Source: Dyadobacter sediminis
GTDB lineage: Bacteria > Bacteroidota > Bacteroidia > Cytophagales > Spirosomataceae
Reading direction: 5' to 3'
DNA: 64,000 bases
Assembly (NCBI RefSeq): GCF_005860765.1
Contig: NZ_VCEI01000029.1
Coordinates: 310,001 to 374,000 of the forward strand
Both the position numbers and the translations under genes were made by a program. Below, piece after piece: positions 43,871-52,563 of the stretch (position 1 is its first letter; each line of letters opens with the position of its first letter). Under the pieces are notes generated by a model. That model saw nothing but the letters and a program-made list of their open reading frames with translations, did no database searches and had not been told where the DNA came from.

Positions 43871-44890
43871 TCAAGGTAAAACCGGCGTGTTTTCTACTTG
43901 CTTAAGATGCAGCTTTTCCCGGAAAAATTCATCTGTAGCTTCATAGACTCCCTTTATATCTTTGGAACGAAGCCGCGATGCTATCACATGATCTCCGGCT
44001 TCAGGAAACGCTTTTTCAACTTTCAAATCCGCCGGCGTTCCCAGTTCTGCAAACATTTCCTTTATTGCTTTTACTGAAACCACCGGATCCTGTTCTTTTT
44101 CATTTTTATAATAATAGCCTACAAAAACAGGCATTTTTATTTTTTCATAAACTTCCTTCCGGGCAATCGCATCGATCATTTGCTGCAAGGTCACCAGCCC
44201 GTTCGTATTGTAACCCTGAAGCCAGTATTTTGCCTGCTCGGGATCTTTATCGGTCGGCAAGCGGTGACCGCCCATTACGACATGCAATATTTGTTTTCCC
44301 CACGGCCCGGTCATCAGTTTGAGCGCAGGATTGGCAACGGCCATGCAGGGTGAATAAAGTACAATTCCTTTTATTTCAGGATTATTGGCCGCAAGATAAA
44401 CCGAAAGCAAACCGCCGGCCGAAGTTCCGATAACGATCACGCTGTCACCGAGCACCTTGCCGATTGCCAGCGCCCGCTTTGCCCCGTTCAGGAAATTTTC
44501 AGGCGTAAGATCGTCAAATGCATTCGGATCACTGATGCCGGCATCGTGCAGACGGGCCATATACAGATTGGCTCCATATCTTTTGGCAAGATCCCGGTGA
44601 ACCGGATCGCCTTCCGCCCAGCTGGCTCCAAAGCCGTGAATGTAAACAATGCTGTACGGTGTTTTTTGTTTTTTTGAACTGTCTGCCCATACAATCCGCG
44701 CTTCATTGTCCGGCTTCAGCAGCCTGGTTTCCTTTTCTGTATGGTTAATTTCCTGTTCCAGTCCGACCAGATCGGCAGTGACAGTCGGAAGCTTAGGATT
44801 CAGTTGTGCATCGGGTACGTCAGGACCGACGAGAAAAACGATCAGGATGACTGCAAGGATACCAATAATCCAAAACACGGCTTTTAACAT
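43871..44890 (-). CDS. Membrane-anchored alpha/beta hydrolase
   Basis: 339 residues: one N-terminal membrane span (about 3-21) and then an alpha/beta hydrolase domain. The oxyanion-hole strand is SIVYIHGFGASWAEGD (about 80-95), the nucleophile Ser is in VIGTSAGGL (about 155), and the catalytic His is probably in EAGDHVIAS (about 309). Carboxylesterase- or lipase-like activity is the natural guess; the substrate is unknown. The span without a cleavage site suggests the domain faces the periplasm. Single-gene unit, divergent from the response-regulator gene. Confidence 0.82.
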   Translation of the reverse strand: MLKAVFWIIGILAVILIVFLVGPDVPDAQLNPKLPTVTADLVGLEQEINHTEKETRLLKPDNEARIVWADSSKKQKTPYSIVYIHGFGASWAEGDPVHRDLAKRYGANLYMARLHDAGISDPNAFDDLTPENFLNGAKRALAIGKVLGDSVIVIGTSAGGLLSVYLAANNPEIKGIVLYSPCMAVANPALKLMTGPWGKQILHVVMGGHRLPTDKDPEQAKYWLQGYNTNGLVTLQQMIDAIARKEVYEKIKMPVFVGYYYKNEKEQDPVVSVKAIKEMFAELGTPADLKVEKAFPEAGDHVIASRLRSKDIKGVYEATDEFFREKLHLKQVENTPVLP

Positions 44891-45003
44891 TTTTTATAAA
44901 TTAAGAAGTTTTACGCACCCGAAAGATCACTAGTTTTGGGCATTTATTTATATGCCGCCGTTGCGGTTTTACTATCTTGCAAACATATTATTAATCTTTA
45001 AAT

Positions 45004-45690
45004 ATGCCCAATCTTTTACTTGTCGAAGATGACAGCAATCTGGGGTCTTTACTTCAGGAATATCTGATTGATAAAGGTTATCCTACGGACCTGGCTACTG
45101 ACGGCCAGAGAGGCTGGCAATGTTTTGTAGATAACAAATATGATCTTTGTATTTTTGATGTGATGATGCCGAAAAAAGACGGTTTTTCACTGGCAAAAGA
45201 AGTAAGAATGAGCGGACGCGATGTTCCGATCATCTTTCTGACGGCAAAATCTATGAAAGAAGATACCATGCAGGGTTTTCGGGCAGGCGCGGATGACTAT
45301 GTGACCAAACCATTTGACAGAGAGGAATTGCTGCTCCGCATTGAAGCCATTCTGAGAAGATATAAAAAGCAGCCGGATGCGCAGGATGAAACAAATGTTT
45401 TCCAGGTAGGACAATTTACATTTGATTACAGCCATCAGCAACTCAAAGCCGGTGACAAATCCACAAGGCTTACAAGCAAGGAATCGGAGCTGCTCCGGCT
45501 TTTCTGCCAGAACCTTAATCAGCCGATCAGCAGAAGTTTTGCGCTTAAAACCATTTGGGGCAACGATTCTTATTTTAATGCCAGAAGCATGGATGTATAT
45601 ATTACCAAGCTGAGGAAATATCTTAAGGAAGATCAGTCCATTCAGATTATGAACCTGCACGGCGAAGGATTCAAGCTGATGGTCGGCTGA
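45004..45690 (+). CDS. OmpR/PhoB-family response regulator
   Basis: 228 residues. Receiver domain with the acidic pair in VEDD (residues 7-10), phospho-acceptor D52 (FDVMMPKKDG), T80 and K102 (TKPF). The C-terminal winged-helix DNA-binding domain (about 125-228) has RLTSKESELLRLF and NARSMDVYITKLRKYL. No histidine kinase gene is adjacent, so its partner lies elsewhere. It is divergent from the hydrolase gene, and hemB follows after 173 bases with no evident terminator. Confidence 0.93.
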   Translation: MPNLLLVEDDSNLGSLLQEYLIDKGYPTDLATDGQRGWQCFVDNKYDLCIFDVMMPKKDGFSLAKEVRMSGRDVPIIFLTAKSMKEDTMQGFRAGADDYVTKPFDREELLLRIEAILRRYKKQPDAQDETNVFQVGQFTFDYSHQQLKAGDKSTRLTSKESELLRLFCQNLNQPISRSFALKTIWGNDSYFNARSMDVYITKLRKYLKEDQSIQIMNLHGEGFKLMVG

Positions 45691-45863
45691 ACCCGAAGCT
45701 GGATCAATCTGCAAAAAGCAGAAAACAAGCCTGACCGTTTTGAGCAAAGAACCCGTTTGCGTTTGAAACTCTTGTTTTCCCGAGTTGGTTATTTGTAAAG
45801 TACATATAATAATCAGCCTTTATAAAAAGCCGACAGCTTACAACTGCTCGCATACAGCCCATC

Positions 45864-46847
45864 ATGATCAATATATCCCGCCGCCCGCGGCGCAATAGAA
45901 AATCGTCTGCAATCAGAGATCTGGTGCAGGAAACTACGCTGCAGGTTTCCGATTTTATTTTTCCCATGTTCGTTCAGGAAGGTACAAACCAGAAAGTGGA
46001 GGTTAAATCCATGCCGGGCATTTACCGGTTTTCTCTGGAGAATCTGCTTGAAGAGCTTAAAGAAGTTACAGATCTGGGAATTCGGGCCATTGATCTTTTT
46101 CCCAATTATGCGGAAAGTAAAAAAGACCGTTTCGCTTCTGAAAGCTATAAGGAAGACACCTTTTACCTGAAAGCCATTACAGCCATCAAGGAGAAGTTTC
46201 CTGACCTCGCCATTATGACGGATGCGGCCATGGACCCGTACAGCTCCGACGGACATGACGGTTTGGTAGAAAATGAAAAAATCCTGAATGATGCCACGCT
46301 GGAGATCCTTGCTAAAATGACGCTTGCCCAGGCAAAAGCGGGAGCAGATATAATCGGACCCAGTGATATGATGGACGGACGTATCGGATACATTCGCAGC
46401 AACCTGGATCTGAACGGGTTTACGGATGTCAGCATTATGTCGTATTCAGCAAAATACGCCAGCGCATTTTATGGCCCGTTCCGCGATGCACTCGAATCTG
46501 CACCAAAATTCGGTGATAAAAAAACGTATCAGATGAATCCGGCCAATAAAAGAGAAGCGTTGCTTGAAGCTCAGCTGGATTTTCAGGAAGGTGCGGATAT
46601 GCTGATGGTAAAACCTGCGTTGTCTTATCTTGACATTATCCGTTTGCTGCACGAGAATTTTGATATTCCAATCGCTGCGTACAACGTTTCGGGTGAATAC
46701 GCTATGGTGAAAGCCGCTGCCCAAAATGGCTGGCTTGACGGCGAACGCGCTATGATGGAAGTATTGATGAGTATTCGTCGTGCCGGTGCCAAATGTATTC
46801 TTACCTATTTTGCTAAAGAAGCCGCAGTAATATTAAACGGAAGGTAA
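45864..46847 (+). CDS. hemB: Delta-aminolevulinic acid dehydratase (porphobilinogen synthase)
   Basis: Condenses two 5-aminolevulinate molecules to porphobilinogen for haem and tetrapyrroles. 327 residues. The two Schiff-base lysines are in MSYSAKYASAFYGPF (about residue 198) and LMVKPALSYLDI (about 250). The metal-site segment reads DAAMDPYSSDGHDG (about 117-130) instead of the Cys-rich DTCFCEYTSHGHCG of E. coli, so this is the zinc-free, magnesium-type enzyme. Its stop is six bases before the REP-like repeat cluster, whose first hairpin may serve as its terminator. Confidence 0.96.
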   Translation: MINISRRPRRNRKSSAIRDLVQETTLQVSDFIFPMFVQEGTNQKVEVKSMPGIYRFSLENLLEELKEVTDLGIRAIDLFPNYAESKKDRFASESYKEDTFYLKAITAIKEKFPDLAIMTDAAMDPYSSDGHDGLVENEKILNDATLEILAKMTLAQAKAGADIIGPSDMMDGRIGYIRSNLDLNGFTDVSIMSYSAKYASAFYGPFRDALESAPKFGDKKTYQMNPANKREALLEAQLDFQEGADMLMVKPALSYLDIIRLLHENFDIPIAAYNVSGEYAMVKAAAQNGWLDGERAMMEVLMSIRRAGAKCILTYFAKEAAVILNGR

Positions 46848-46853
46848 TTTAAT

Positions 46854-46921
46854 GGCTCCTGCGGAGCCGCCTGTTTCTGGAAAAAACAACATCAAATAAT
46901 TCGGGCGGCTCCGCAGGAGCC
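46854..46921 (+). terminator. 18-bp stem directly after hemB, built from repeat A
   Basis: GGCTCCTGCGGAGCCGCC at 46854-46871 is exactly complementary to 46904-46921. This gives an 18-bp stem with a 32-base loop six bases past the hemB stop. There is no T-run, so if it ends or protects the hemB transcript it does so by structure. Confidence 0.45.
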
Positions 46922-46953
46922 TCTTTGCAAGGTAAATTGTTCCTATTCACATT

Positions 46954-47043
46954 GCTACAAACAGGGTGCCGCTCCGCGGCCAAACGCATGCTGCTACGGA
47001 GTAGCACCCTGTTTGTAGAAAGTTACGAAAATGCACAATGCAA
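46954..47043. repeat. Repeat B, copy 1 (intact three-way-junction fold)
   Basis: Outer 15-bp arms 46955-46969 and 47004-47018 (CTACAAACAGGGTGC with its complement) enclose two small hairpins: GCCGC-TCC-GCGGC (46968-46980) and TGCTAC-GGA-GTAGCA (46992-47006). The two loops, TCC and GGA, are complementary to each other. The hairpin stems overlap the inner end of the outer arm by one to three bases. Confidence 0.8.
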
Positions 47044-47134
47044 GCTACAAACAGGGTGCCGCTCCGCGGCAAAGGGCATGCTGCTACGGAGTAGCATTCT
47101 GTTGGTAGAAATGTTACGAAGATGCACAATGCAA
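47044..47134. repeat. Repeat B, copy 2 (3' arm degraded)
   Basis: Same fold as copy 1, but the 3' outer arm reads GCATTCTGTTGGTAG, which weakens the outer stem. Both inner hairpins and their loops are kept. Confidence 0.8.
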
Positions 47135-47236
47135 GGCTCCTGCGGAGCCGCCTGTTTCTGGAAAAAACGACATCAATAATGTTTGGGGTTCCTGTGAACC
47201 CTCCTTCTTACGAGGTAAATTGTTCCTATTCACATT

Positions 47237-47326
47237 GCTATAAACAGGATGCCGCTCCGCGGCCAAACGTATGCTGCTACGGAGTAGCACCCTGTTTGTA
47301 GAAAGTTACGAAGATGCACAATGCAG
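47237..47326. repeat. Repeat B, copy 3
   Basis: Close to copy 1, with scattered changes in the 5' arm (CTATAAACAGGATGC) that leave the stem mostly paired. Inner hairpins are intact. Confidence 0.8.
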
Positions 47327-47371
47327 GGCTCCTGCGGAGCCGCCTGTTTTTGGAAAAAACAACATCTAATT

Positions 47372-47437
47372 GCTACAAACAGGGTGCCGCTCCGCGGCCA
47401 AACGAATGCTGCTATACAACAACATCCTGTTTATAAA
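47372..47437. repeat. Repeat B, copy 4 (truncated)
   Basis: The 5' arm and the first hairpin match copy 1. The second hairpin is altered to CTGCTATACAACAACATCCTG and the tail is missing. It ends 60 bases before the M28 peptidase start. Confidence 0.75.
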
Positions 47438-47498
47438 AATTTAACCTGAAAATGGTTATTTTGTAGATTATCTCTTTTACCAACAATTCTTTTTACCA

Positions 47499-49031
47499 AT
47501 GAATGCAAAATTCACAATGCTGGCTTTTATATGCCTGATACAAATCAACCCGTTTGCTTCTGCTCAGAAGAAAGGCAACGAACTACCTGAATCTCAGATC
47601 AGGAAATCCGAAACGGAAGCACATTTGCGCTTTTTGGCATCGGACGAACTGCTGGGCCGTCGTACGGGTGAACAGGGCAATTTTGTAGCAGCCAGGTATA
47701 TAGCAGAGCAGTTTCGCAAATTGGGCTTAAAACCGGTTGCTTCCGATTCCGGAACAAATGTCTCTTCTTATTATCAAAATGTTCCTTTTCAGAAAACAGG
47801 CGCCAATGGAACGGGCCAAATTGTTGCGGACGCTGAAATCATGAAAAGCGGCGATGACTGGATTCTGATGAACGGAGAAGCATCCGACCTGAAAGCTCCA
47901 ATCGTTTATGCAGGCTACGGACTGGAAAATGCATCAAAAAAATGGGACGATTACAAAGGTCTGGACGTGAAAGGGAAAATTGTGTTGATACAAAGCGGAA
48001 CGCCTGACGTGCAAACTCCTTCCGAAATCATTGCTTCTTCTATTGAAAAAAGAAAACTTGCCGTTGAAAAAGGAGCCTTAGGCATTATTGAGTTGTTTAA
48101 TGCTCCTATTCCCTGGAACGTTGTCAACAAATATTTTGCAGGCGAACAGATTTCTCTGGCACAAGGCGACGATGCAGCCTTGAAGTCCATTCCGCATGCA
48201 TGGGTTAATGGCAAAGAAGCCCGTTTTTCTCGCGCGCTACGCGGCGTTAAGGAAGTAGAATTTAAAACAAGCGGCAGAAAAAGTACTTTAATCAATAGCT
48301 ATAACGTGGCCGGATTCATTCCGGGAACTGATCCGGAACTGAAAAAAGAATACGTTTTACTGACCGCACATTACGATCATGTCGGCGTTGGCAAACAAGG
48401 CGGACAACCTTTTACGCCGCAGGATAGCATCTTTAATGGTGCACGTGACAATGCATTTGGTACCGTCGCATTGCTTACTGCAGCAGAAGCTTTGTCAAAA
48501 AAACCTGCAAAACGCTCTGTTCTGGTGATTGCGCTTACGGGTGAAGAAGTCGGATTGCTTGGCAGCAAATATTATGCAAGTCATCCTTTGATGCCGCTGA
48601 ACAAATGTATTTTAAATCTTAACTCCGACGGTGCCGGTTACAACGACACAACCATTGTTGCTGTAATGGGACTGGAAAGAACGGGTGTAAAAGCAGAAAT
48701 TGAAACAGCAAGCAAGTTTTTCGGATTAGGTGTGTTTGCCGATCCTTCGCCGGAGCAAGGTTTGTTCGACCGGTCCGATAATGTCAGTTTTGCAAAGGAA
48801 GGAATTCCGGCACCGACATTTACGCCGGGTTTCAGGGAATTCAATGGCGATATCATGAAAAATTATCATCAGGTTTCAGACAATCCCGAAACGGTTGATT
48901 TTAATTATCTACTAAAATTCTGTCAGGCTTATGCTTACACGACGCGGCTGATTGCTGATCGTAAAACTGCCCCGCAATGGATAGCCGGTGACAAATACGA
49001 AGCAGCTGCCAAGAAGTTGTACGGGAAATAA
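47499..49031 (+). CDS. Secreted M28 family zinc aminopeptidase with PA domain
   Basis: 510 residues with a signal peptide (MNAKFTMLAFICLIQINPFASAQ). A protease-associated domain lies at about residues 120-235, inserted before the catalytic core. The two-zinc site is complete: LLTAHYDHVG (about 290), GARDNAFGTVAL (Asp, about 318), TGEEVGLLGSKYY (catalytic and ligand Glu, about 350), LNSDGAGYND, and the last His in YHQVSDNPETVDF near the C-terminus. It should trim N-terminal residues from peptides outside the inner membrane, in keeping with a scavenging lifestyle and with the dipeptidyl peptidase encoded convergently beside it. Confidence 0.93.
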   Translation: MNAKFTMLAFICLIQINPFASAQKKGNELPESQIRKSETEAHLRFLASDELLGRRTGEQGNFVAARYIAEQFRKLGLKPVASDSGTNVSSYYQNVPFQKTGANGTGQIVADAEIMKSGDDWILMNGEASDLKAPIVYAGYGLENASKKWDDYKGLDVKGKIVLIQSGTPDVQTPSEIIASSIEKRKLAVEKGALGIIELFNAPIPWNVVNKYFAGEQISLAQGDDAALKSIPHAWVNGKEARFSRALRGVKEVEFKTSGRKSTLINSYNVAGFIPGTDPELKKEYVLLTAHYDHVGVGKQGGQPFTPQDSIFNGARDNAFGTVALLTAAEALSKKPAKRSVLVIALTGEEVGLLGSKYYASHPLMPLNKCILNLNSDGAGYNDTTIVAVMGLERTGVKAEIETASKFFGLGVFADPSPEQGLFDRSDNVSFAKEGIPAPTFTPGFREFNGDIMKNYHQVSDNPETVDFNYLLKFCQAYAYTTRLIADRKTAPQWIAGDKYEAAAKKLYGK

Positions 49032-49047
49032 TGTTTCTTATATCTTA

Positions 49048-49092
49048 TCAATCAAATAAAAAGCCGGACAAGCCGGCTTTTTATTTGATTGA
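49048..49092. terminator. Bidirectional terminator, M28 / S9 peptidases
   Basis: Perfect 20-bp inverted repeat (49048-49067 with 49073-49092) with a five-base loop. The stem includes AAAAAGCCGG/CCGGCTTTTT, so both strands get a T-rich 3' arm. Confidence 0.94.
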
Positions 49093-49113
49093 CACTTCTG
49101 GAATTTACTGCTG

Positions 49114-51297
49114 TTACCTTGCTCCCGGAGGACAATTTTTCTTCAGATAATCCGTAAACAAAGTCCTTAAATGCAGGGAAGTGCCTTCGCCTTCGTAAAT
49201 ACCGTGTGAACGGTTTGGATAAGGCATGAACTGAAATACTTTATTATTCTTTATCAGTTCATTAACAAGCATTTCGGCATTCTGGTAATGTACGTTGTCA
49301 TCGCCGGTTCCATGTATGTAAAGCAGATTTCCTATCAGGTTCTTTGCATGCGTAATGGGCGAGCCTTTTACAAAATCTTCCCGGTTTTCCTGTGGAATTC
49401 CCATGTAACGTTCCTGATAAATATTGTCGTACGTCAGCTGGTTTCCTACTGCTGCCACTGCAATTCCCGTTTTAAAATGCTGCGGATACTGAAAAAGTAA
49501 ATTCAGCGTGGAAGAACCGCCGCCGCTCCATCCGTGAACGGCTACGCGGCTTGTATCAATGAATGGATATTTTTTAAACATGGCCGTTGCAGCGCCATCC
49601 ATATCTTTAATATTGACGATTCCGATGTTCCTGTAAATTGCTTTCCGCCATGCGCGGCCTTTTGGCGAAGGCGTTCCCCGGTTGTCCATGGAAGCATATA
49701 TGTAGCCATCTTCTGCCATGCTTCCGGCATATAAACGGTTGCGGCCAGTTCCGTAAACATCTTTTACAGTGCTTCCTGCCGGTTCTCCGTACACGGTGAA
49801 AACGATCGGATATTTTTTTGCCGGATCAAAGTTGGAAGGTTTTACCATCCATGCATCCACTTCGACACCCTCTTCTGTTTTTATTTTAAAAAACTCAATA
49901 TCCAGAGCTGCCGGTCGGATCCGCATCATAGTCTGACTAATGGAATTGGCCGGGTCAATGGATTTGTGATCAGGAAGTGAAATCCATTCGGTCATTGGGG
50001 TAAGACGGGCATTGGAAAAACTATGTCTCCCAAATTTACCCAAAGGCGAGATTTCATAATTATGCGATCCGGCCTGATCTGCCGGAGAAAGACGAACGGT
50101 TTTTCCTTTTCCGTCGAGCGAAGTTTTATACAAATAACTTTGCGTTGCATTGTCCGGCGAAGCAATGAAATAATATGCATTGTTCTTTTCATCAATACGC
50201 ACCGGATGGATCATATCATAGTTTCCGACCGTGATCAAGGTTTCTTTTTTACCGTCCCGGCTAACCCGGTAAGTATGCCGCCAGCCATCTTTTTCACTCA
50301 CCCACAAAAATTCTTTCCCATTGTTGATCCAGTCCCAGCCAACGGGATCATCTTCCCAGCGGCTTTTAATATCAATAAAAGCTTCATCTTTCTCAGAATA
50401 AAATGGTCTGGAACTGCCGTCTGCAGTATTGATGTATAAAAGCGTGCTCTCGTTTTGCTTGCGGTTCAACTGCTGAATCACCAGTTCATTCGGCTGTCCG
50501 GACCATTCCATTCGGGGCACGTACGTATTTTGCGGATCGCCGGGAATATTCATCCATTTGGTTTGTGCAGTGGCAATGTCAACAACGCCGATTTTGTAAG
50601 GCGAAGGCGTTTCGCCTACTTTCGGATATTCAACCGGCACATTGAAGGAATAAATCGAATCCGTTGTATTGATCATCAGAAAATTGCGGATTTTACGCGC
50701 ATCAAGCTGCCAGTATGCAACGGCTTTGCTGTCGTCACTCCAACGGAAACCGTCGCGGCAGTCAAATTCTTCTTCATAAGCCCAGTCGAACGTGCCATTG
50801 ATAATGCGGTCGGTTCCGTCCGTTGTAAGCTGCTTAATCTGACCGCTTTGAAGATCCTCCGCATATACATTGTGATTGCTTACATAAGCCGCCTTTTTAC
50901 CGTCGGGTGAAAACTTTGCAAACATCAGCGAAGAAGCGGGAAGACCTTTTCCAAGCTGTTTGAGCGACTTGGAAGCCATATCAAAAAGCCAGTAATCGCC
51001 ACGCGTATCGTAGCGCCACACTCTCTTTGTATTGGTATAAATCAGCACTTTGTCACCGGCCTTGCTCATTGTATAACTTCTTATGGAAAGCGCCGTATTG
51101 GTTCCTGCCAGCGTAAGCTGCGCTTTTGTAACAATGGTTTTTGGCTGATTGGAAGGCAACGCTACTTCTATGATTTCATCTTCAGCCACATCCCGGTACC
51201 CGCTTCCATCCGGAAGCCATTGAAAAGTATCAGGAATCTGGGCAGAAAGCTGAAAAGTAAGAAACGTTAAAATGAATGTCTTTAAAATATGCTTCAT
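49114..51297 (-). CDS. Dipeptidyl peptidase IV-like S9B serine peptidase
   Basis: 727 residues from MKHILKTFILTFLTFQLSAQ, a signal peptide; the longer frame to 51420 adds 41 residues without one. Residues about 80-470 form the eight-bladed propeller typical of DPP IV, and the C-terminal third is the alpha/beta hydrolase domain. The catalytic Ser is S591 in VHGWSGGGSS, with Gly where most S9 enzymes have Tyr (GWSYGG); Asp is in HGTGDDNVH and His in NRSHGIYEGE. A double-Glu motif, DWAYEEEFDCRDGF, as needed to hold a peptide N-terminus, is present. It should release dipeptides from the N-termini of exported or environmental peptides. Confidence 0.93.
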   Translation of the reverse strand: MKHILKTFILTFLTFQLSAQIPDTFQWLPDGSGYRDVAEDEIIEVALPSNQPKTIVTKAQLTLAGTNTALSIRSYTMSKAGDKVLIYTNTKRVWRYDTRGDYWLFDMASKSLKQLGKGLPASSLMFAKFSPDGKKAAYVSNHNVYAEDLQSGQIKQLTTDGTDRIINGTFDWAYEEEFDCRDGFRWSDDSKAVAYWQLDARKIRNFLMINTTDSIYSFNVPVEYPKVGETPSPYKIGVVDIATAQTKWMNIPGDPQNTYVPRMEWSGQPNELVIQQLNRKQNESTLLYINTADGSSRPFYSEKDEAFIDIKSRWEDDPVGWDWINNGKEFLWVSEKDGWRHTYRVSRDGKKETLITVGNYDMIHPVRIDEKNNAYYFIASPDNATQSYLYKTSLDGKGKTVRLSPADQAGSHNYEISPLGKFGRHSFSNARLTPMTEWISLPDHKSIDPANSISQTMMRIRPAALDIEFFKIKTEEGVEVDAWMVKPSNFDPAKKYPIVFTVYGEPAGSTVKDVYGTGRNRLYAGSMAEDGYIYASMDNRGTPSPKGRAWRKAIYRNIGIVNIKDMDGAATAMFKKYPFIDTSRVAVHGWSGGGSSTLNLLFQYPQHFKTGIAVAAVGNQLTYDNIYQERYMGIPQENREDFVKGSPITHAKNLIGNLLYIHGTGDDNVHYQNAEMLVNELIKNNKVFQFMPYPNRSHGIYEGEGTSLHLRTLFTDYLKKNCPPGAR

Positions 51298-51662
51298 CGG
51301 AGCTTTGAAATAGATAGTATAACAACTAAGATAATGCAATTTTAATACATTGATTTTCAAAAACACCATTATTGCCGCACGGAATGTAATAAGCCGCTCA
51401 TATTGACTGCATTCGCACATTGCTAGAAGTATTGAAAATCTTTGTATTAAAAATGAAAAGTCAATTTCCTGTTTTTACTGATCGAAATTCTATAATAAAT
51501 GCATATAAAAGGATCATGTACGGGATTAAATGCTTGGAAAATATCGTTTGCACAGCCATTCCTGCCTGTTGGTAATAATATATCTAAAATCAATACAGGT
51601 TATAAGTTCTTTGAGGCTGATAAAACGTATTGTTTCATTCTAACATTTTTTCCAATTTCATT
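51298..51662. other. AT-rich divergent intergenic region
   Basis: 365 bases between the S9 peptidase (minus) and a lipoprotein gene (plus). It must hold both promoters, but I find no full -33/-7 pair, no repeat and no stable hairpin. Confidence 0.5.
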
Positions 51663-52421
51663 ATGAATCTAAGTAAAGGATTTCCGCTTACAATCAGTGC
51701 AGCATGTTTCTCTGCATTACTCATGATGAGCAGCTGCTCAAAAGATGATTTACAGACTCCTCAGCCGAATAGGCATAACAACAATTCCAATTTGCGCGAA
51801 ACAGCTCCCGGTTACGAGAGTGGTACACTGACGCCAATTCAAGTTGATTATTTCTATCCAACCAATATTGGGAAGACAGGAGAAAATGTATTCCCAGATG
51901 GATGGCAGATGCAGCAAGGTTTTGGCATATCAACTTACTATTCATTGGGCGCAGCTACTGGATACAATTCGACAACTATTGACTGGTTGAAGGGTTATTA
52001 CCATACAAATATTCCCAAGCCAGTTCCAAATGTTGATCATTTTCTAACGCTCAAGACAAGCACAGGCCTTGCAAAATGGGCTCATGCGACCACTCAATTA
52101 AAGAACCTTATACCTGGCAAAAAATATGAAGTGACTTATTATGTTTCAACATACATGCCTTCCGCTTTACCTTCCTCAATAGACCCATATTATGCAAAGG
52201 GTCGTGTTTATACTCAAACAGCATTTGGCAGTATAGACAGTCAAACTTTTGAAGACAACTTAATAGGTAAGGAAGAGCAATGGGTTAAAAGAACCATTCA
52301 ATTTACAGCTCAAAAATCGACTGCAAGTTTTAAAATTAGTGCTCTTCATCCTACAAATGCGAATGAGCATACCTGGTCTTTTTTGAATGTTCATCTTGAT
52401 TCTGTAAAGCGATTGTTCTAA
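51663..52421 (+). CDS. Lipoprotein with a probable beta-sandwich (carbohydrate-binding-like) domain
   Basis: 252 residues from MNLSKGFPLTISAACFSALLMMSSC, a lipoprotein signal; an ATG 33 bases earlier would add residues ahead of it. A polar linker rich in Asn and Pro follows, then about 190 residues that read like a jelly-roll module: NLIPGKKYEVTYYVSTYMPS and WVKRTIQFTAQKSTASFKISAL are the alternating strands seen in CBM4/9-type domains. There is no catalytic domain. It may bind polysaccharide or another ligand at the surface; I do not recognise a specific family. Its codons are more AT-rich than those of its neighbours. Confidence 0.6.
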   Translation: MNLSKGFPLTISAACFSALLMMSSCSKDDLQTPQPNRHNNNSNLRETAPGYESGTLTPIQVDYFYPTNIGKTGENVFPDGWQMQQGFGISTYYSLGAATGYNSTTIDWLKGYYHTNIPKPVPNVDHFLTLKTSTGLAKWAHATTQLKNLIPGKKYEVTYYVSTYMPSALPSSIDPYYAKGRVYTQTAFGSIDSQTFEDNLIGKEEQWVKRTIQFTAQKSTASFKISALHPTNANEHTWSFLNVHLDSVKRLF

Positions 52422-52484
52422 TCAGTATGTATTAAAGGCATAGTAAAAGTTGTGCAGTAAATTTCAGGTTAATGCAAAGAAAAT

Positions 52485-52507
52485 CCCTGAGCAGCAGTTG
52501 CTCAGGG
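52485..52507. terminator. Terminator hairpin between convergent genes
   Basis: Nine-bp stem CCCTGAGCA/TGCTCAGGG with loop GCAGT and short A/T flanks. It lies between the plus-strand lipoprotein and the minus-strand barrel gene. Confidence 0.75.
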
Positions 52508-52563
52508 TTTAAATGAATCAAATATTCTATTATTTATCACTGGAAAAAAGCATTCTCATCAAT

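Larger units (their letters stand above)
46854..47437. repeat. REP/BIME-like cluster of two interleaved palindromic repeats
   Basis: A 584-bp intergenic block filled by two families. Repeat A (about 46 bp, headed by GGCTCCTGCGGAGCC) starts at 46854, 47135 and 47327. An inverted head is at 46904-46921 and a degenerate one at 47187-47200. Repeat B (about 90 bp) starts at 46954, 47044, 47237 and 47372. A composite unit (A, inverted A head, linker with GGTAAATTGTTCCTATTCAC, B) occurs twice, at 46854-47043 and 47135-47326. The layout is like the BIMEs formed by REP palindromes, but no RAYT/Y1 transposase lies in the window. Confidence 0.85.

Noticed and set aside
46854..47437. Repeat block considered as a CRISPR array
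   Set aside because: Repeat spacing is irregular, the intervening sequences are themselves repeated, and there are no cas genes.
51298..51420. Longer DPP IV-like protein with start at 51420
   Set aside because: The extra 41 residues precede a normal signal peptide and would hide it.
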